Position numbers and translations under genes: made by a program
In this document: one piece after another, positions 1 through 8,785 of the stretch
Layout: every line of letters starts with the position of its first letter
Numbering within the stretch: the first letter of the stretch is position 1
The notes under the pieces: generated by a model
The model's database searches: none
The model's input: only the letters and a program-made list of their open reading frames with translations
What the model was told of the DNA's origin: nothing
Source: an uncultured Prevotella sp.
GTDB taxonomy: Bacteria > Bacteroidota > Bacteroidia > Bacteroidales > Bacteroidaceae
Length of the DNA stretch: 64,000 nt
Assembly: GCA_945830055.1 (NCBI GenBank)
Contig: CALZXH010000001.1
Coordinates: forward strand, 1 to 64,000
Direction of reading: 5' to 3'

Positions 1-146
1 GTACTACTACTCTGTTATGTAAATCTTTCAAAGAACTCTTTCTCGTTCGCTCACCGGCAATACTTGATTGTCGAAAGCGGATGCAAAGGTACGACTATTT
101 TTTGAACTACCAAACTTTTTCGAAAGAAAAATGATTTTTTTTTTGA

Positions 147-191
147 AAATGTTACTTTGTTACTTTGTTACCCGCCTTTTTCACTATACCC
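147..191 (+). repeat. Iteron-like repeat block, copy A
   Basis: AAATGTTACTTTGTTACTTTGTTACCCGCCTTTTTCACTATACCC; 43/45 identical to the reverse complement of copy C (550-594). Confidence 0.85.
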
Positions 192-257
192 TACCATGTG
201 CCACCCGCTTTACGACCCTGACCAAACATCCGTCTTCCTCCCTCCATACTGCTCTCT

Positions 258-280
258 TACCTATAGGTAGGATAGCAGAC
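258..280. repeat. Inverted repeat arm containing the perfect palindrome TACCTATAGGTA
   Basis: TACCTATAGGTAGGATAGCAGAC; its reverse complement matches 715-737 at 22/23 positions. Confidence 0.85.
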
Positions 281-380
281 GAGAGGTGTTTACACGGAAC
301 GGACAGCAAACAACTCTTTTCTTCCCTTGTTTTTCCTTCTATTCTTCTTATTCTATTATTATAATATATTTCTTAGGAAG

Positions 381-409
381 GATATATATGCATATATATC
401 GCGTACGCG
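381..409. repeat. 20-bp perfect palindrome GATATATATGCATATATATC abutting CGCGTACGCG
   Basis: Read directly; both are self-complementary and share the C at 400. Confidence 0.9.
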
Positions 410-455
410 CGAGATATACTCAATTTCAGAGGCAGGGACGGGCTGACCGCTGCTT

Positions 456-508
456 CTACCCATAGGTATATAAAAAAACGCAGGTAACAAGGTAACAAAG
501 TAACATTT
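456..508 (-). repeat. Iteron-like repeat block, copy B (53-bp unit)
   Basis: CTACCCATAGGTATATAAAAAAACGCAGGTAACAAGGTAACAAAGTAACATTT; about 48/53 identical to 542-594. Confidence 0.85.
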
Positions 509-541
509 GGGGCTTCGGCCGTCGTCCTGACATAGGCATCC

Positions 542-594
542 CTACCCATGGGTATATTGAAAAAGGCGGGTAACAAGGTAACAAAGTAACATTT
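542..594 (-). repeat. Iteron-like repeat block, copy C (53-bp unit)
   Basis: CTACCCATGGGTATATTGAAAAAGGCGGGTAACAAGGTAACAAAGTAACATTT; direct repeat of copy B. Confidence 0.85.
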
Positions 595-656
595 TCAAGC
601 ATGACGGCTGCTGCGTCGGGAAGAAGAAATTTTTTCCACGTGTAGAAAAAAATTCG

Positions 657-701
657 AAATGTTACTTTGTTACCTTGTTACCTGCAAAAAAACATATACC
701 C
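657..701 (+). repeat. Iteron-like repeat block, copy D
   Basis: AAATGTTACTTTGTTACCTTGTTACCTGCAAAAAAACATATACCC. Confidence 0.8.
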
Positions 702-714
702 CCCTGCCCATGAA

Positions 715-737
715 GTCTGCTATCCTCCCTATAGGTA
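715..737. repeat. Second arm of the 258-280 inverted repeat
   Basis: GTCTGCTATCCTCCCTATAGGTA. Confidence 0.8.
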
Positions 738-781
738 AAAGAATCCGGAACAGAGGCTCCCAACATCCTGAACAACCATTG

Positions 782-834
782 GAGGGATGGAACAAACGTT
801 GTAACTTTGTATCATCTCGTTCGTTCCATCCCTC
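782..834. repeat. Inverted repeat downstream of the pectinase gene
   Basis: GAGGGATGGAAC (782-793) and GTTCCATCCCTC (823-834), extendable to 17 nt with one mismatch. Confidence 0.7.
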
Positions 835-857
835 TCTTGCACAATGTCGGGAAGACA

Positions 858-3800
858 TTACCTGCAAATAAACTTCTTGCCGCCGCGGATATACATGCCG
901 CCCTGTTTCATCACTTCCACCCTGCGTCCTGTCATGTCATATACAGGAGCATCCATATAGGACCGGGAAGGTGCCGTGAGGTCATTGATACCGTCTGACA
1001 CAGCATCCACCCTGACATTCAGATAGTCAATCCTGCAACGCATCTTTCCGTCCACATAGAAGTCAGCACGAATCTCATCGCCCTTCGTCAGCTTGACCTG
1101 CTGCGAGGCATCATGAGTGACCATGGCATACGACTTCTTGTCACCCCGCCACGATTCAACCTGCTGGTTGTTCACAAAGAGGAAGAATCCTGCGGCACCG
1201 GAGGTCTCGTTCCAGTAGGTAAGACTCAGCGTACAGGTGGCATCTGGTCCGTCCCAAATACCGGTAAGCGAACCCGGTCCGGCTTCTCCCACCGTGGCAT
1301 AGTTGCCGGAAGACTGGTACCAGGAACCGTCGGAATACTCCTTATACACGTATGCGCTGCGTGCCAGACTTTCCGCCTCTGTCTTTCCCTCCAGCATCTC
1401 CACTTTCGGCGAGGAGAAACGCCACTCATCACCTTTCACCTCTGTGCCGTCTGAGGTAACGACATCCACACGCCACAGATACTCTGCGCCATAGTTCAGA
1501 TAGCCGGGATTGATATAGGTATCCGTGGTAGTGCCAACCGTCAAGACAGCCTCAGCGCCATCGGGTTCGGAAACATATACCTTGTATTCCTTGGCATCGA
1601 ATGCCGGACGCCATTTCAGCGTCATCGGTCCACATGCCACCTTCTCTCCCACCGCCTCATGCAACTGAGCATTCGTCTCGCCATCAGCAGGATAGGGCTT
1701 GGATGCCGTTTCTGCAGCAGTAGTAAAAGCATACATCGGCGTGAAGCAGGACGAATTGTCCTCAAAAATGGTCTGCACCTTCCAGTAGTAAGTGGTGTCA
1801 GGCAGCAGCGCCACTTTTCCCGGAGCAGCTCCATTGCTCGAAGCCTCGGCATTGTAAGCCAGCGAGGCAGGTGTATGGCCTATCCATACCCTTGTTTCCT
1901 TGACATTCTCCAGCGGTCCCCACAGCAAACGGGCGTCACAAGCCACCTCCGTGGCACCGTTTCCGGGCCACAGGATTGCCTCTTTTTCCAGGCCCTCTTT
2001 CGGACCGGCATATTCAGCTATCAGAGACGGCAGGGTGCCTGCCTCATCGAGCAGATGGCTGTAGGCATAATACCTGCCGGGCACGAATGAGGTGCCTGTG
2101 GGTTGGTTGAGCGCAGACGACCCGATTGATTTTCCGAAATAGCTGCCCGTCTCCCCTATCTCGCCATAAGAGGCATCATGGGAGGTGGCAGAGTACATCT
2201 GGTTGAAAGGCTTGTTGGCATTGGCCGAGAAATAGTTGTTCTCTGACAGCACCTTCGCCTGAGTGTGCGTGCCGATGCAATAGCTGGAAATGTCTTCATA
2301 ATAGTTGTTGAACACATGGCCCAGTCCGTAGCCTACACGCGGATTGCGTTGGGTGGTCCTCACGAATCCGTTATGGTGGTAAGTGAGCCTTATCTTCCCG
2401 TTGTCTTCATAGTGCATGGTGCCGCTGTTGCATACCGATACCTTGTCATGGTCGTGGAACCGGTTCCATGAGGCGGTGAGATAACTGCTGCCAATGGTAA
2501 AGTCGAGCAGTCCGTCCCAGTCTTCCTTCTCATTGTCGTGTTCACTCGACAGGTCACAGTGATCAACCCACACATGGTGAGCATTGCGACAGGCGATGGC
2601 ATCGGGGTCGGCATCAAAGATGGTGAGATTGCGGATGATAATATTTTCTTTGCCGTTGATATCCAGTCCGATACCATACAGTGTAGCGTCTTTTCCGGCA
2701 CCTACAATGGTCTTGTTGGAGCCCACAGAGATGATGTCTTTTTTTCTATCTACTCCCGTACCTTCCAGTTTTCCCTCAAGGATAATCACTCTGGGTTCGT
2801 TGTCACCTACATAGCGTGCGAAATCCGTGCGGTTATCTACTCTTACCACAGTGCCGCCATATCCTCCGGTCACACCGTTGCGCAGGTCGTTGTAGTTGGC
2901 AAAGCCCACCATTCCGCTCCATTCGTGACTGCCCGCAGGCGCTGCAATCACGGTCTGCTCCATCTGCTTGCAAAGGGCATGCACCTCGGCAGCCCCCCAG
3001 AGCCAGCATCCGATACCGAAATCCTCAAAATTGGGAATACTGTTGTAAGTGATCACCCCTCCGTCTTCAGGTTTGGCGCCCGTGCCTTGCATGTAGCCTA
3101 CAAAGCCCGTATCGTCGTGTACGGCATTTCTCATTGCCTGCCATCCTTTCTTTACGGCAGGCAGATAGGTTGCCTCGTCAAGCAATCCGGTGCGGATGCC
3201 CCATGCCATGCCACCCACGAAGAGTGAGGTACCTGTCATTTCAGGACCTTCGCTCCCTGCTTCACCATAGTTGGAGGGGGCGGCAAGACTCACATTCCAC
3301 GAGCCGTCAGCACGCTGGCAGTCGAGCAAGGCACGGCTCATAGCCAGAAAATCCGACACATATTCCGAGCGATGGCTCTCCGTTTCGGGAGTGAACTGCA
3401 ATACCCTCGCCAACGCCATATACACCCATCCATTGCCTCTGCTCCAGTAGCAGTCCTTGTCTGTTTCCGTAAGGTCTTTGTAGGGCGGGTCGTATTGGTA
3501 GTCACGGTACCAGAGTCCCGTCTCCGTATTGAACAGCGGACTGCCTCCTCCCTTTTTGCTGCCGCCATGCTGGTTGCGGGTATAGGTGTATTTGGTGTAC
3601 ATACGCTCCCAGTAGGACTGGTCACCGGTGATGCTGCCCAACCGTGCATAGATGGGCATCGCCATCTGTATGGCGTCAATCCAATACCAGTCTGCCTTGT
3701 CATCGGTAGCCATCAGTTCGTCGATGCGTTGCTGCACATGAGCCAGTCTTTCCGTCTTGGTCTTGTCTATCAGATACATCTCTATATACGACTGTCCGCA

Positions 3801-4139
3801 GCACAGGAAATCGGCATTGTGCAACTGGCTGTCAGAACAGGTCTGCCACTGGTGGAACTCGCCCCAGTCCAGCGAATACTGCAACCAGTCTTCACGCTGC
3901 TTCTCGCGATAGATATTCAGCAACCCCTCGTAGAACACGCCCCGGGTCCATATCCTGCTGTTCCGTTTTTTTCCTCCCACATAACTGTCAGCACCCACAT
4001 CCGGGGTAGAATCCATAAAATACTTTGCCACTTTCTCGGAAGTGTTCATCACCGTATCGGAAGAAAAGGCATCCGACTGGGCATTGGCCATCAAGGACAA
4101 CGAGAGGGAGGCGGCAATACAAAAGGCTGTAGTTTTCAT
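858..4139 (-). CDS. GH105-like unsaturated rhamnogalacturonyl hydrolase fused to PL1-family pectate lyase, with C-terminal accessory domains and a T9SS-type C-terminal signal
   Basis: N-terminal GH88/105-like sequence (WTRGVFYEGLLNIYREK..., CYWSRGNGWVYMALARVL); central pectate lyase signatures (NIIIRNLTIFDADPDAIACRNAHHVWVDHCDLSS, VCNSGTMHYEDNGKIRLTYHHNGFVRTTQRNPRVGYG); C-terminus VYDMTGRRVEVMKQGGMYIRGGKKF; signal peptide. Confidence 0.85.
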   Translation of the reverse strand: MKTTAFCIAASLSLSLMANAQSDAFSSDTVMNTSEKVAKYFMDSTPDVGADSYVGGKKRNSRIWTRGVFYEGLLNIYREKQREDWLQYSLDWGEFHQWQTCSDSQLHNADFLCCGQSYIEMYLIDKTKTERLAHVQQRIDELMATDDKADWYWIDAIQMAMPIYARLGSITGDQSYWERMYTKYTYTRNQHGGSKKGGGSPLFNTETGLWYRDYQYDPPYKDLTETDKDCYWSRGNGWVYMALARVLQFTPETESHRSEYVSDFLAMSRALLDCQRADGSWNVSLAAPSNYGEAGSEGPEMTGTSLFVGGMAWGIRTGLLDEATYLPAVKKGWQAMRNAVHDDTGFVGYMQGTGAKPEDGGVITYNSIPNFEDFGIGCWLWGAAEVHALCKQMEQTVIAAPAGSHEWSGMVGFANYNDLRNGVTGGYGGTVVRVDNRTDFARYVGDNEPRVIILEGKLEGTGVDRKKDIISVGSNKTIVGAGKDATLYGIGLDINGKENIIIRNLTIFDADPDAIACRNAHHVWVDHCDLSSEHDNEKEDWDGLLDFTIGSSYLTASWNRFHDHDKVSVCNSGTMHYEDNGKIRLTYHHNGFVRTTQRNPRVGYGLGHVFNNYYEDISSYCIGTHTQAKVLSENNYFSANANKPFNQMYSATSHDASYGEIGETGSYFGKSIGSSALNQPTGTSFVPGRYYAYSHLLDEAGTLPSLIAEYAGPKEGLEKEAILWPGNGATEVACDARLLWGPLENVKETRVWIGHTPASLAYNAEASSNGAAPGKVALLPDTTYYWKVQTIFEDNSSCFTPMYAFTTAAETASKPYPADGETNAQLHEAVGEKVACGPMTLKWRPAFDAKEYKVYVSEPDGAEAVLTVGTTTDTYINPGYLNYGAEYLWRVDVVTSDGTEVKGDEWRFSSPKVEMLEGKTEAESLARSAYVYKEYSDGSWYQSSGNYATVGEAGPGSLTGIWDGPDATCTLSLTYWNETSGAAGFFLFVNNQQVESWRGDKKSYAMVTHDASQQVKLTKGDEIRADFYVDGKMRCRIDYLNVRVDAVSDGINDLTAPSRSYMDAPVYDMTGRRVEVMKQGGMYIRGGKKFICR

Positions 4140-4154
4140 GATGTTTTAGTATTA

Positions 4155-4187
4155 GATTAAAAAGGGGAAGTCATTTATCCTTCCCCT
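4155..4187 (-). terminator. Stem-loop plus T-tract ahead of the pectinase ATG (terminator or attenuator)
   Basis: Minus strand AGGGGAAG-GATAAATGA-CTTCCCCT-TTTTAATC. Confidence 0.6.
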
Positions 4188-4284
4188 CCTGTATGATTAA
4201 GGTAAATATTCTAAGGCGTACCCAAGAGGGATATCCCCCCCTTCAGGTTCTGTTTTAGAGCGTTACTGCCCTGTGAGGCAGAGG

Positions 4285-5004
4285 TCAATCCCTGCGACCG
4301 CCAAAGATGCGGAGCAGGAAGATGAACAGGTTGATGAAGTCAAGATAGAGCGACAACGAGCCCAGCAGCGCCAGTTTCTGCATATTCTCGCCTGCATCGG
4401 GAGCCATCATCAGCATTTGCTTGATTTTCTGCGAATCGTATGCTGTAAGTCCTACGAACACGAGCACTCCAACGATGCTGATGAGCAGGTCCATACCTGT
4501 ACTCTTGATCAGGAACACGTTGACCAAAGAGGCGATGATGATGCCAATGATGGCAAACATGAACATCTTGCCCAACGAAGTAAGGTCTTTCTTGGTGGTA
4601 TATCCCACCACAGCCATGGTGGCAAAGGTGCCGGCTGTAATCAGGAATACGGAAGCCACCGAGGTTGCGGTGAAAGCATAAAGAATCACGGAAAGCGTGG
4701 CGCCGTTGACCACAGAATAGAGCAAGAACGCCAAAGTGGCAGTAAAGAGCGACATGCGGTTAATGGCGGCACTCAGTCCCAAGACAAGCAGGAACTCCCC
4801 TATCAGCAAGCCCCAAAAGAGCACACTGTTTGACACGATGGCACTGAACACACCGGGACTATTCAGCACGCCGTATGCAGTGGCAGCGGTAACCACCAGT
4901 GCCAAGGTCATCCATACATACACTTTTCTCATCAATACCGGAAAGGCAGAGGCTGATGCGTATGCCCTGCTTTCCATCACATTCTCCATTTCAAATCTGT
5001 TCAT
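4285..5004 (-). CDS. Bax inhibitor-1/YccA family membrane protein
   Basis: Multi-TM; VGLTAYDSQKIKQM signature typical of the BI-1 family. Confidence 0.9.
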   Translation of the reverse strand: MNRFEMENVMESRAYASASAFPVLMRKVYVWMTLALVVTAATAYGVLNSPGVFSAIVSNSVLFWGLLIGEFLLVLGLSAAINRMSLFTATLAFLLYSVVNGATLSVILYAFTATSVASVFLITAGTFATMAVVGYTTKKDLTSLGKMFMFAIIGIIIASLVNVFLIKSTGMDLLISIVGVLVFVGLTAYDSQKIKQMLMMAPDAGENMQKLALLGSLSLYLDFINLFIFLLRIFGGRRD

Positions 5005-5208
5005 TTCTCGAAAAAGGATAAATTATACACTTAAAAACTGTTCTCTTGCCAAGCCATTGCAACTACCGTGCCAAAGGGCATAGGGCGAGAACTCTACAGT
5101 TTTTGCAAAGATAAGGAAAATAACCTGATAAGCCATCACCCGACAGCAACATTTTGCTCATTTATACTTTTTTTCTATCATGAGGGGGATAGAATGGAAA
5201 AAACTTTT

Positions 5209-5216
5209 TATCTTTG
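5209..5216 (+). promoter_or_regulatory. Putative Bacteroidetes -7 box (TATCTTTG)
   Basis: Matches TAnnTTTG, about 58 nt upstream of the 5274 start. Confidence 0.5.
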
Positions 5217-5273
5217 CAAAAGGCATTCAGATTACCCGAATTGCCATTGACAGCCAACTCTACCAACAGAAAA

Positions 5274-5849
5274 ATGCAGACATCCTATACTATAAGACAG
5301 GGGAAAATACAGGATGCCCCGGTCATTACCCAACTGATTATACAAGCGATGACACCCGAATGCTGCCTGTATTTCTGTGGCAGGGAGCACAGCATCGAAG
5401 AGTTTGCCCAGATGATGCAGCAACTGGTGGAACGCACCGATACGCAATACAGCTACCTGAATACGCTTTGCGCCGTGGACAGCCACGACCGGGTAATCGG
5501 CATCAGCGTGAGCTATGACGGGGCTTTGCTGCACTCCCTGCGCCAAAGATTTATCGATGCCGTGAGCATTACCTTCGGCAAGCAACTGGACGGTATGGCT
5601 GACGAGACCTCGGCAGGAGAACTGTATCTCGACTCCCTGGCCGTACATCCCTCGGCACAAGGCAGGGGAATCGCCACCGCTCTGCTGGACGCTACGGCTG
5701 AAAAGGCACGACAGATGGGCGTGGGTCCGTTAGGACTGCTGGTAGATACCGGCAACCCACGGGCTGAGCGACTGTATCTGCGCTGCGGCTTCAGACAGGT
5801 AGGCACCAACCGCTGGGGCGGACACAACATGAAACACTTACAACGATGA
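5274..5849 (+). CDS. GNAT family N-acetyltransferase
   Basis: SLAVHPSAQGRGIATALLDATAEKARQMG acetyl-CoA binding motif. Confidence 0.85.
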   Translation: MQTSYTIRQGKIQDAPVITQLIIQAMTPECCLYFCGREHSIEEFAQMMQQLVERTDTQYSYLNTLCAVDSHDRVIGISVSYDGALLHSLRQRFIDAVSITFGKQLDGMADETSAGELYLDSLAVHPSAQGRGIATALLDATAEKARQMGVGPLGLLVDTGNPRAERLYLRCGFRQVGTNRWGGHNMKHLQR

Positions 5850-6655
5850 AAAGACACACCTTACTCTTCATGGCTGCGCTGCTGATTTGCCTGCCAGCCA
5901 TCACACAAACAGTATTCACGCACCCCTGGCAAGGCAAGCGGGTGGCGTACTTCGGAGACTCGATTACGGACCCGCGCAACAAGGCCTCGCAGACAAAATA
6001 CTGGGGATTTCTGCAAAACTGGCTGGGCATCACTCCCTATGTGTATGGCGTCAGCGGAAGACAGTGGAACGATATTCCCCGACAGGCTGACTTGCTGAAG
6101 CAGGAGCATGGCGACGATGTAGATGCCATCCTGATACTGATGGGCACCAACGACTACAACAATGCGGTGCCCCTGGGCAAATGGTTCACGGAGACTGCCG
6201 AAAAAGTGGAATATGGGCACGGCTACGAGAAGCGCATGGAGACCCGCATGAAGCGACAGCCCGAGATGAACGACGCCACCTATCGCGGCCGCATCAACAT
6301 CGCCCTCGACAAGGTGAAACGCATTTATCCCGGCAAACAGATTGTGCTGCTTACCCCCATCCACCGCTCCGGATTCTATGCCAATGCCAAGAACTGGCAG
6401 TGTACCGAGGAATACATGAACCGCTGCGGAGAATACCTGGATGCCTATGTGGAGGCTGTCAAGGAGGCAGGCAACATCTGGGCTGTTCCGGTGATTGACC
6501 TCAACGCCACCTGCGGACTGTATCCCGTGATGGATGAGCACGCATCCTTTTTCAAAGATGCCGATACCGACCGCCTGCACCCCAACGACAAGGGGCATGA
6601 GCGCATGGCAAAGACACTGATGTACCAGCTGCTTACCTTGCCCTGCAATTTCTGA
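5846..6655 (+). CDS. Secreted SGNH/GDSL hydrolase
   Basis: FGDSITD, GTNDY and DRLHPND blocks; signal peptide. Confidence 0.85.
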   Translation: MKRHTLLFMAALLICLPAITQTVFTHPWQGKRVAYFGDSITDPRNKASQTKYWGFLQNWLGITPYVYGVSGRQWNDIPRQADLLKQEHGDDVDAILILMGTNDYNNAVPLGKWFTETAEKVEYGHGYEKRMETRMKRQPEMNDATYRGRINIALDKVKRIYPGKQIVLLTPIHRSGFYANAKNWQCTEEYMNRCGEYLDAYVEAVKEAGNIWAVPVIDLNATCGLYPVMDEHASFFKDADTDRLHPNDKGHERMAKTLMYQLLTLPCNF

Positions 6656-6684
6656 ATTTCACAATCTCACAATACTCCAAAAAA

Positions 6685-7422
6685 ATGAAAATAGGACTAT
6701 TTGTTCCCTGCTACGTGGATGCCATCTATCCTGAAGTGGGGATAGCCACCTACAAACTGCTCACACACCTGGGACTGGAGGTGGAATACCCGATGAACCA
6801 GACCTGCTGCGGACAGCCCATGGCAAACGCCGGTTTTCAAGAGAAAGCTACCAAGATGGCAGCTGACTTTGACGAGCTGTTCAAGCCATTCGATTACGTA
6901 GTGGCGCCATCAGCCAGTTGTGCTGCCTTTGTCAAGTTGCACCACCCCCATCTGCTGCATGGCAAGCAGGAATGTGGCGCTGCGAAAAAGGCGATGGACG
7001 TGGTGGAGTTTCTACACGATGTGCTCAAGGTGACCTCCTTGCCAGGCAAGTTCCCGCATGTGGTCAGCGTACACAACTCCTGTCATGGCGTACGCGAGTT
7101 GGGACTCTCATCGCCCAGCGAGCGCAATATCCCCATGTATTCCAAGATAAAAGACCTGCTGCAACTGGTGGAGGGCATCACCGTCAAGGAGCCGGAACGC
7201 CCCGACGAGTGCTGCGGTTTTGGTGGCATGTTCTCTGTAGAAGAGACCGCTGTTTCGGTACAGATGGGCAAGGACAAACTGAAACGTCACATGGCAACGG
7301 GTGCAGAATACATCACCGGTCCCGACTCTTCCTGTCTGATGCACATGCAGGGTATTGCCAAGCGCGAGCAGATGCCTATACAGTTTATTCACGTAGTACA
7401 GATTCTTTCCGCAGGATTATGA
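6685..7422 (+). CDS. lutA: (Fe-S)-binding protein LutA/LldE (lactate utilization)
   Basis: CCG-type Cys motifs (NQTCCGQPMANAG, DECCGFGGMFSVEE). Confidence 0.9.
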   Translation: MKIGLFVPCYVDAIYPEVGIATYKLLTHLGLEVEYPMNQTCCGQPMANAGFQEKATKMAADFDELFKPFDYVVAPSASCAAFVKLHHPHLLHGKQECGAAKKAMDVVEFLHDVLKVTSLPGKFPHVVSVHNSCHGVRELGLSSPSERNIPMYSKIKDLLQLVEGITVKEPERPDECCGFGGMFSVEETAVSVQMGKDKLKRHMATGAEYITGPDSSCLMHMQGIAKREQMPIQFIHVVQILSAGL

Positions 7423-8780
7423 GCACATTACACAGCAAAGCCGCTGCCGGTTTTCTGAAAGACAGTCAGAAGGCAGCATGGCACGACGAGACGTTCTGGT
7501 CGGTACGCACCAAAAGAGACATACAGGCCAAGGGACTGGATGAGTGGGAACAGCTGAGGGAGACCGCCAGCAATATCAAGAAGCACACCATCACCCATCT
7601 GGACGAGTATTTAGAGCAGTTTGCCGGCAATGCAGAGAAAAACGGTGTCATAGTACACTGGGCAAAGGATGCCGAGGAGTTCAACGCCACCGTGCTCGCC
7701 ATTCTGCGGGAACACGGCGTGACCAAGATGGTGAAGAGCAAATCCATGCTCACCGAGGAATGTGAGATGAACCCCTATCTGGAGCAGTATGGCATCGATG
7801 TGGTAGAGACCGACTTGGGTGAGCGCATCATCCAACTGATGCACTCCAAGCCCAGTCATATCGTGATGCCTGCCATCCATATCACACAGGAGGAAGTGGG
7901 ACACCTGTTTGAAGACAAACTGAAGTCGGAACCGGGCAACTACGACCCGACCTACCTCACCTACTGTGCGCGCATGAGTCTGCGCAACGAGTTCATGACA
8001 GCAGGAGCGGGAATGACGGGAGCCAACTTCGGAGTGGCTGCCACCGGAGACATTGTGGTGTGCACCAACGAGGGCAACGCCGACATGAGCACCTCCATGC
8101 CCAAGCTGCACATTGCGGCGATGGGACTGGAGAAGGTGGTGCCCGACTACCGTTCGCTGGCTGTATTCCAGCGCCTGCTATGCCGCTGCGGCACAGGTCA
8201 GCCTACCACCACCTTTACCTCGCACTTCAGAAAGGCAAGACCGGGAGCAGAGATGCACATCATCCTCGTGGACAACGGCAGAAGCGACATCATCGCCAAT
8301 GCAGAGCACTGGGAGTCGCTCAAGTGCATCCGCTGCGGCGCCTGTATGAACACCTGTCCCGTTTACCGTCGTTCGGGAGGTTATTCCTACACCTATTTCA
8401 TTCCGGGACCTATCGGCATCAATCTGGGAATGTTGCGCAACAAGCACAAATATACGGACAACGTGAGCGCTTGCTCGCTCTGCTGTTCATGTGACAACGT
8501 GTGCCCCGCCAAGGTGAACCTTTCGGAGCAGATATACCGCTGGAGACAGGAACTGGACTCCCTGGGCAAAGCCGACAGCATGAAGAAAATGATGAGCAAG
8601 GGCATGAAGGTGCTTTTCGATCATCCTTCGCTCTACCGCACAGCCCTGAGATTTGCTCCTTGGGCAAACCACGCTCCACGTAGCATCATGTACAATCACC
8701 TCAACGGCTGGGGAGAAGGACACGAAATGCCTGTCTTTGCCAGACAGTCGTTTCATGAATGGTGGAAAAACAAAAAGTAA
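7419..8780 (+). CDS. lutB: LutB iron-sulfur protein (lactate utilization)
   Basis: KCIRCGACMNTCPVY and CSLCCSCDNVCPAKV ferredoxin motifs; start overlaps the lutA stop (ATGA). Confidence 0.9.
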   Translation: MSTLHSKAAAGFLKDSQKAAWHDETFWSVRTKRDIQAKGLDEWEQLRETASNIKKHTITHLDEYLEQFAGNAEKNGVIVHWAKDAEEFNATVLAILREHGVTKMVKSKSMLTEECEMNPYLEQYGIDVVETDLGERIIQLMHSKPSHIVMPAIHITQEEVGHLFEDKLKSEPGNYDPTYLTYCARMSLRNEFMTAGAGMTGANFGVAATGDIVVCTNEGNADMSTSMPKLHIAAMGLEKVVPDYRSLAVFQRLLCRCGTGQPTTTFTSHFRKARPGAEMHIILVDNGRSDIIANAEHWESLKCIRCGACMNTCPVYRRSGGYSYTYFIPGPIGINLGMLRNKHKYTDNVSACSLCCSCDNVCPAKVNLSEQIYRWRQELDSLGKADSMKKMMSKGMKVLFDHPSLYRTALRFAPWANHAPRSIMYNHLNGWGEGHEMPVFARQSFHEWWKNKK

Positions 8781-8785
8781 AAGGT

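Noticed and set aside
68-364. 98-aa ORF at the left edge
   Set aside because: Overlaps iteron copy A and a palindrome; homopolymer-driven translation with no family features.
147-701. CRISPR array at the left edge
   Set aside because: Copies are in both orientations, irregularly spaced and not separated by uniform spacers; no cas genes in the window.
3372-4160. 262-aa plus-strand ORF
   Set aside because: Antisense to the GH105 part of the pectinase gene.
6918-7418. N-terminal extension of the lutB ORF
   Set aside because: Out-of-frame overlap with lutA; real start is the ATG at 7419 (MSTLHSKAAAGF).
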